Origin: Baffinella frigidus
Taxonomy: Eukaryota > Cryptophyceae > Cryptomonadales > Baffinellaceae
Direction of reading: 5' to 3'
Length of the DNA: 11,963 bases
NCBI GenBank assembly: GCA_026770585.1
Contig: MU646326.1
Location: forward strand, 1,331,081 to 1,343,043
Shown here: one piece after another, positions 11,201 to 11,963 of the stretch
How positions within the stretch are numbered: the stretch's first letter is position 1
Layout: each line of letters starts with the position of its first letter
Position numbers and translations under genes: made by a program
Notes under the pieces: generated by a model
Database searches by the model: none
Seen by the model: the letters and a program-made list of their open reading frames with translations, nothing else
What the model was told of the DNA's origin: nothing

Positions 11201-11529
11201 AATATGGTACCAGAAACGGAATTGTAAATGCGTGCATGTATCGTGAGGCGCAGGAGGAAGAAGGGACCGTAGTCTCTTTATTCGCTGAGTTTTAATATGG
11301 TACCAGAAACGGTATTGTAATTTTCTTACATGTATTTTATGTCGTATTGTAAATTCTTACATGTGTTTTATGGAGCAGGTGGAACAGGGGACGCCAGTCC
11401 CTCTATTCGCTGACTTTTAATATGGTACCAGAAACGGCATTGTAAATTTCTTACATGTATTTTATCAGGTGGAAGAAGATCTCTGCGGCGATGCGCGACG
11501 CGTGCAAGTGGGTCCACTCTGCTGACAAG
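5057..11529 (+). CDS. PDI: ER protein disulfide isomerase, 5' part (seven exons)
   Basis: Joining 5057-5214, 5965-6022, 7615-7701, 9148-9223, 10329-10375, 10711-10790 and 11469-11529 gives 189 uninterrupted codons. Residues 1-24 form a signal peptide ending PASA. The a domain holds [16 protein letters not shown] (active site C54/C57), SVDAT (85-89) and GFPT with the cis-proline at 104. After a GIVGYLKKR helix, [14 protein letters not shown] opens the b domain. The enzyme forms and shuffles disulfides in the ER lumen. Typical PDIs are about 480-520 residues, so roughly 60% should lie beyond the right edge. Seven exons for 189 codons is unusually fragmented. Confidence 0.95.
5724..5753. repeat. 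30-bp perfect palindrome
   Basis: AGATAGGTGGATCAG followed directly by its exact reverse complement, with no loop. It could be a very short fold-back remnant or a dyad binding site; it sits 8 bp from the MITE at 5762. Confidence 0.9.
5762..5921. mobile_element. Palindromic MITE-like element, CCTACGG family, copy 2
   Basis: AAACTCCCGAAAATGAAGGT at the left pairs with the right end, which finishes CCGGGAGTTT. The left arm contains the same core as 2460-2581 (CTACGGCATTGCCTAGGACC and following bases). The arms are more diverged than in that copy. Confidence 0.86.
5965..6022 (+). CDS. PDI: PDI exon 2 (CGHC active site)
   Basis: 58 nt completing the Trp codon and encoding [19 protein letters not shown]. 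Acceptor accaaccag|GTGTGG, donor AAG|gtgccc. A TIR element starts 18 nt after this exon. No echo was found. Confidence 0.95.
6040..6176. mobile_element. 137-bp TIR element, CCACCAACCCTCA family, copy 1
   Basis: CCACCAACCCTCA at the left and TGAGGGTTGGTGG at the right are exact reverse complements. Homology continues to GGGCAAATCG/CGATTTGCCC. It begins 18 nt downstream of PDI exon 2. Relatives lie at 8901-9050 and 6988-7068. Confidence 0.9.
6177..6660 (+). other. PDI intron 2, middle part without a recognised feature
   Basis: No exon was recognised. Seen: G-rich runs followed by TGA.TTTTT (about 6425 and 6487) reminiscent of the cassette at 85-438, and three tandem (A/G)TCCTGAGGG units at about 6622-6656. 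Confidence 0.6.
6678..6716 (+). pseudogene. PDI exon 3 echo U1 (acceptor side)
   Basis: CCGTCGCAG|GGCGACACCTCC matches the acceptor and first 12 nt of exon 3. After 12 foreign bases, TCTCGGGCGTCCCGG resembles the next part of the exon. The rest is missing. Confidence 0.75.
6938..6966 (+). pseudogene. PDI exon 3 echo U2 (acceptor side)
   Basis: gcgacag|GGCGATACCTCCGCGGGCGT and following bases encode [10 protein letters not shown], then homology ends. No donor. Confidence 0.85.
6988..7068. mobile_element. Fragment of CCACCAACCCTCA TIR element
   Basis: AGGCCGCCGGAATCC and GCGATTTGCTCC...GAGGGCTGGTGG resemble the right half of 6040-6176. The left TIR is missing. Confidence 0.7.
7072..7118 (+). 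pseudogene. PDI exon 3 echo U3 (acceptor side)
   Basis: ggtggcag|GGCGACACCTCCGCGGG, then a 4-nt deletion that shifts the frame, then GATCACCCTCGCG and GTCGACGCCACC. The right TIR of a CCACCAACCCTCA element fragment abuts its acceptor. Confidence 0.85.
7270..7320 (+). pseudogene. PDI exon 3 echo U4 (acceptor side)
   Basis: Encodes [17 protein letters not shown] behind a cgcag acceptor, then meets TAA. The 3' third of the exon is missing. Confidence 0.87.
7455..7511 (+). pseudogene. PDI exon 3 echo U5 (acceptor side)
   Basis: Encodes [19 protein letters not shown] behind a gcgcag acceptor and then runs into CCTCCCGGG of the 21-bp array. This is the longest of the upstream copies and the nearest to the full exon. 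Confidence 0.88.
7615..7701 (+). CDS. PDI: PDI exon 3 (SVDAT strand)
   Basis: 29 codons, [17 protein letters not shown] followed by [12 protein letters not shown]. Acceptor ggcgcag|GGCGAC. The donor appears to be CAG|gcactc, a GC donor, because the next exon must begin GFPT and the frame allows no other end. This is the only full copy among nine related sequences between 6678 and 8472. Confidence 0.88.
7742..7823. mobile_element. Truncated CTAGCTCTG element
   Basis: CTTTTCCGCTCC, TGTACCGCAAA, CAGCATGTCAACTT and AATAGTCTGCC follow the order of 7880-8018. The left end is missing and the right TIR is shortened to GAGTGAGCTAG. A second broken piece (CCGCTCCAAAGTTGACGGAT) lies at about 7709-7729. 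Confidence 0.82.
7836..7876 (+). pseudogene. PDI exon 3 echo D1 (donor side)
   Basis: Encodes [13 protein letters not shown] in the exon frame and ends CAG|gttcta, a GT donor where the full exon has GC. The first half of the exon is missing. A 139-bp TIR element begins 4 nt after the donor position. Confidence 0.87.
7880..8018. mobile_element. 139-bp CTAGCTCTG element, intron 3 copy 1
   Basis: CTAGCTCTGTCGCAG at the left and GTGACGCAGAGCTAG at the right. AGGT occurs just outside each end but is offset by one base, so the target-site duplication is uncertain. The right end, CTAG followed by G, could serve as an AG|G acceptor. Confidence 0.88.
8028..8144. mobile_element. 117-bp TIR element nested next to the CTAGCTCTG element, TA TSD
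   Basis: CAGGGGTACCTCGCTCATCA at the left pairs with TTATGAGCGAGGTACCCCTA at the right. TA flanks both ends (8026-8027, 8145-8146). Without the insert, the flanks would read GAGGTCGTAGCCGACC, exactly as at 7825-7840, which confirms the boundaries. Confidence 0.9.
8163..8198 (+). pseudogene. PDI exon 3 echo D2 (donor side)
   Basis: GACCATCAACCCTCGGCGAG, then CGCGTCAGCGTCCAG followed by at, so the donor is lost. The AAG codon region is deleted. Confidence 0.82.
8244..8268. mobile_element. End fragment of CTAGCTCTG element
   Basis: CTAGCTCTGCCTCGCTCGGG matches one end of the family in inverted orientation and breaks off just before the element at 8277. Confidence 0.65.
8277..8426. mobile_element. 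150-bp TIR element, TGTGCGGGACGACT
   Basis: TGTGCGGGACGACTCAATTT at the left pairs with AAATTCAGTCGTCCTGCACA at the right with two mismatches. Weaker pairing continues inwards (GGCTATCTT with AAGATAGC). A/T-rich and non-coding. Confidence 0.85.
8438..8472 (+). pseudogene. PDI exon 3 echo D3 (donor side)
   Basis: TCCACAAGTCCCTCGGCGAG, then CGCGCCCGTGTTCAG followed by ga. It keeps the end of the exon but not a GT or GC donor. Confidence 0.8.
8491..8732. repeat. Inverted copy of 7880-8118
   Basis: The reverse complement follows 7880-8118 through the CTAGCTCTG element (8594-8732), the AGAGGTCGTA junction and most of the CAGGGGTACC element, stopping before its second TIR. Identity by eye is roughly 85-90%. 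Together they could fold into a stem of about 240 bp with a 370-nt loop. Confidence 0.88.
8737..8862. mobile_element. 126-bp TIR element, GAAACGGTTTTAATTT
   Basis: GAAACGGTTTTAATTT at 8737 and AAATTAAAACCGTTTC at 8847-8862 are exact reverse complements. Pairing continues with TTACTACAC/GTGTAGTAA. It begins 5 nt from the end of the inverted CTAGCTCTG element. Confidence 0.88.
8901..9050. mobile_element. CCACCAACCCTCA-family TIR element, copy 2
   Basis: CCAACCCTCACGGGAGGAGC at the left pairs with the right end, GCTCCGACTGTGAGGGTGGG. The centre holds a 28-bp perfect palindrome (8955-8982, GCCAGCCAGTCGAA and its complement) whose right half is then repeated in tandem. Confidence 0.87.
9148..9223 (+). 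CDS. PDI: PDI exon 4 (cis-proline loop)
   Basis: [18 protein letters not shown] plus EGPRDAN and one extra base. Acceptor ctcaagcag|GGATTC, donor AACG|gtctca. CCCTAAA-like heptamers precede the acceptor. Chosen over the similar copy at 9352-9427 because only this one has an AG acceptor. Confidence 0.9.
9228..9535. repeat. Degenerate about 21-bp minisatellite (CATGCTCAAAATTTGAATTT)
   Basis: Repeated CATGCTCAA(A/T)TTTGAA.TT units fill 9228-9345 and 9437-9535, separated by the exon 4 echo. The reverse strand is open as an MxIQxLS heptad-like peptide, which is a by-product of the repeat. Confidence 0.85.
9352..9427 (+). pseudogene. PDI exon 4 echo 1, full length, no acceptor
   Basis: 76 nt, the same length as exon 4, encoding [18 protein letters not shown] then EGPRDAN plus G and followed by gtctcacc as in the true donor. 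It is preceded by ggattt rather than AG. The frame is intact. It may be a dead duplicate or an alternative exon using an unusual acceptor. Confidence 0.85.
9537..9588 (+). pseudogene. PDI exon 4 echo 2, 5'-truncated, donor kept
   Basis: Encodes [17 protein letters not shown] plus G and is followed by gtctcgc. The GFPT part and the acceptor are missing. Confidence 0.87.
9728..9916. mobile_element. 189-bp TIR element, CCACACGAG family, copy 3
   Basis: CCACACGAGAACGCTAGCGG at the left and CAGCATTTTCGAGTGG at the right. Very close to copy 1 (2588-2778) along its whole length, including TACAAATATTTACAACCCCA. It lies in PDI intron 4, so the family is shared by both genes. Confidence 0.9.
9917..10160 (+). 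other. PDI intron 4, part without a recognised feature
   Basis: No exon of PDI and no repeat copy was recognised here. The frames open across it start in the upstream TIR element. Confidence 0.5.
10161..10217 (+). pseudogene. PDI exon 5 echo, acceptor side
   Basis: 57 nt repeat 10278-10334: ATGGCGTTTCTTACTGTGTT, TTGGCTTGGAGCAG and then GCATCG of the exon, with a few changes in the first 20 nt. Homology ends six bases into the exon. Copied intron makes up most of it. Confidence 0.88.
10230..10274. repeat. Telomere-like TTTAGGG tract
   Basis: AAGGTTTAGGGTTTAGGG and degenerate copies, between the acceptor-side echo and exon 5. Confidence 0.8.
10329..10375 (+). CDS. PDI: PDI exon 5 (end of a domain)
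   Basis: 47 nt completing Gly127 and encoding [15 protein letters not shown], as in PDIs where this helix links the a and b domains. Acceptor ttggagcag|GCATCG, donor GAG|gtaatg. An acceptor-side echo lies at 10161-10217 and a donor-side echo at 10456-10472. Confidence 0.93.
10456..10472 (+). pseudogene. PDI exon 5 echo, donor side
   Basis: GCCCGGCTTCTAAGGAA followed by gtgatg repeats the last 17 nt of exon 5 (GPASKE) and its donor gtaatg, with two exon changes. Confidence 0.82.
10489..10538. repeat. CACTCTT heptamer array
   Basis: Seven tandem CACTCTT-type units with one GCCCTT variant, in PDI intron 5. Confidence 0.88.
10567..10710. repeat. Heptamer tract leading into the exon 6 acceptor
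   Basis: Successive 7-bp units drift from ACACCAA through CCACACC and CCAAACC to CCCTAAA and end in the AG acceptor. The constant 7-bp period suggests they are degenerate CCCTAAA repeats. Confidence 0.82.
10711..10790 (+). CDS. PDI: PDI exon 6 (start of b domain)
   Basis: [19 protein letters not shown] then LAGAETE and two bases. Acceptor accctaaaag|GTGACG sits at the end of a long heptamer tract. Donor GAGGG|gtccca. A donor-side echo lies at 10824-10846. Confidence 0.85.
10824..10846 (+). pseudogene. PDI exon 6 echo, donor side
   Basis: CTGGCGGGCGCTGAGACCGA plus GGG repeats the last 23 nt of exon 6 with two changes and is followed by gtgccg against gtccca. No acceptor. Confidence 0.86.
11009..11122. 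mobile_element. 114-bp TIR element with CTAGCTCTGCC ends
   Basis: CTAGCTCTGCC at the left and GGCAGAGCCAG at the right. Inside, TGGCTCGCCATAAAA pairs with TTTTATGGCGAGCCCA. The interior differs from the 137-bp family although the ends match, so it may be a sister family. Confidence 0.8.
11254..11263 (+). pseudogene. PDI exon 7 echo 1, acceptor side
   Basis: gcgcag|GAGGAAGAAG resembles cag|GTGGAAGAAG at the true exon. Short, but it lies at the matching place in the repeated unit. Confidence 0.65.
11379..11388 (+). pseudogene. PDI exon 7 echo 2, acceptor side
   Basis: ggagcag|GTGGAACAGG matches the acceptor and first bases of exon 7. The text after it (GCCAGTCCCTCTATTCGCTGA) also follows echo 1 in diverged form. 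Confidence 0.7.
11469..11529 (+). CDS. PDI: PDI exon 7 (b domain)
   Basis: 61 nt encoding (G)[20 protein letters not shown]. Acceptor attttatcag|GTGGAA, donor AAG|gtcaga. The frame joins exon 6 exactly, and the amphipathic helix followed by WVHS fits a PDI b domain, though less distinctively than earlier exons. Confidence 0.78.
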
Positions 11530-11905
11530 GTCAGATTTAAACACGCACCGTTTCGTGCTTCTGGTGCAAATCAGCTCTCTTGGCGTTTTGGGGGCATGTT
11601 CTGGGGCCGCTAAATTCCCTTCTCTGGGGTAGAGTTGACGATTACACCCGTATGAGCTACGGGGAACCACTGAATGGCAACCGACACGTCTTATCCGCAG
11701 TTTTCTGCGGGTGGCAAAAGTTATCCACGAAGAGAAACAAACCGATTTTCCTCCAAAAGTGGCCGATGTGTGGGGCAGAATTGTGAGCTGATCGCAATCC
11801 ACGAATTCTAGACAGTCGTTCCGCGTAGAGTGTACTTTCCAGCCGGAAACGAGCGGGTCGCCCTCCGCTACCGTTCAGATGCACTCCGAGGACGCACCCC
11901 CGCGG
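11530..11905 (+). other. Start of PDI intron 7, no recognised feature
   Basis: No further PDI exon was recognised. Short frames on both strands are open, but none resembles a known family. Confidence 0.5.
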
Positions 11906-11963
11906 CTCTCTCTCTCCCTCCCTCCCTCCCTCCCTCCCTCCCTCCCTCTCTCCCTCCCTCCCT
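11906..11963. repeat. (CTCC)n microsatellite at window edge
   Basis: CTCTCTCTC grading into CCCTCCCTCC repeats to the last base. Confidence 0.9.

Larger units (their letters stand above)
11146..11466. repeat. Repeated TTTAATATGGTACCAG unit before exon 7
   Basis: Four units of TTTAATATGGTACCAGAAAC, ATTGTAAA and TACATGTATTTTAT start at about 11146, 11197, 11291 and 11416. Two of them are followed by a copy of the exon 7 acceptor. Confidence 0.85.

Noticed and set aside
813-11529. Assembly artefact as the source of all echoes
   Set aside because: Most copies carry base changes, different truncation points and different inserts, which misassembled reads would not show. Raw-read support was not available, so this is not fully excluded.
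11580-11884. Open frames on both strands near the right edge
   Set aside because: They are short, overlap each other in opposite directions, resemble no known family and lie where PDI intron 7 is expected.

Overview
This window is nuclear DNA of a single-celled eukaryote, most likely an alga or an alveolate relative. It carries parts of two conserved housekeeping genes that point away from each other. Each is cut into tiny exons (47-158 nt) separated by introns of about 0.3-1.9 kb that are full of repeats. All nine acceptors that can be placed are AG followed by an exonic G. One donor looks like GC rather than GT. The introns hold degenerate TTTAGGG-type heptamers. Together these features fit a dinoflagellate or another repeat-rich alga, but the lineage is an inference and was not tested.

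Left part (1-3945, minus strand): three exons of a Rag GTPase of the RagC/D type, covering the P-loop, switch I and switch II/beta-strand region. They join in phase 0 into 90 codons. The first exon(s) and the C-terminal half were not found. Centre (about 3946-5056): a telomere-like tract, one 137-bp TIR element with a target-site duplication, a G+C-rich stretch of unknown content, and the 5' flank of the second gene. Right part (5057-11529, plus strand): seven exons of an ER protein disulfide isomerase, giving 189 continuous codons: signal peptide, the whole first thioredoxin (a) domain with the CGHC active site, and the start of the b domain. The gene runs off the right edge.

The most striking observation is a rule shared by both genes. 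Eight of the ten exons have decayed partial copies in the neighbouring introns. Copies upstream of an exon keep the acceptor and the 5' part of the exon and lose the 3' part. Copies downstream keep the 3' part and the donor and lose the 5' part. PDI exon 3 forms a ladder of five upstream copies, four of them reaching progressively further into the exon, and three downstream copies. Where the flanking intron can be compared, it is copied too, so these look like tandem duplications with one end inside the exon. They lengthen the intron without changing the spliced message, and they leave behind extra splice-site-like sequences.

On top of this lie several families of small palindromic or TIR elements (MITE- or introner-like), some nested and some shared by both genes. 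There are also a roughly 240-bp inverted repeat, three arrays of a 21-bp minisatellite, and heptamer tracts next to 3' splice sites.

The two proteins act in different places (Rag: lysosomal/vacuolar TORC1 nutrient signalling; PDI: oxidative folding in the ER). Nothing in the sequence shows that they work together.
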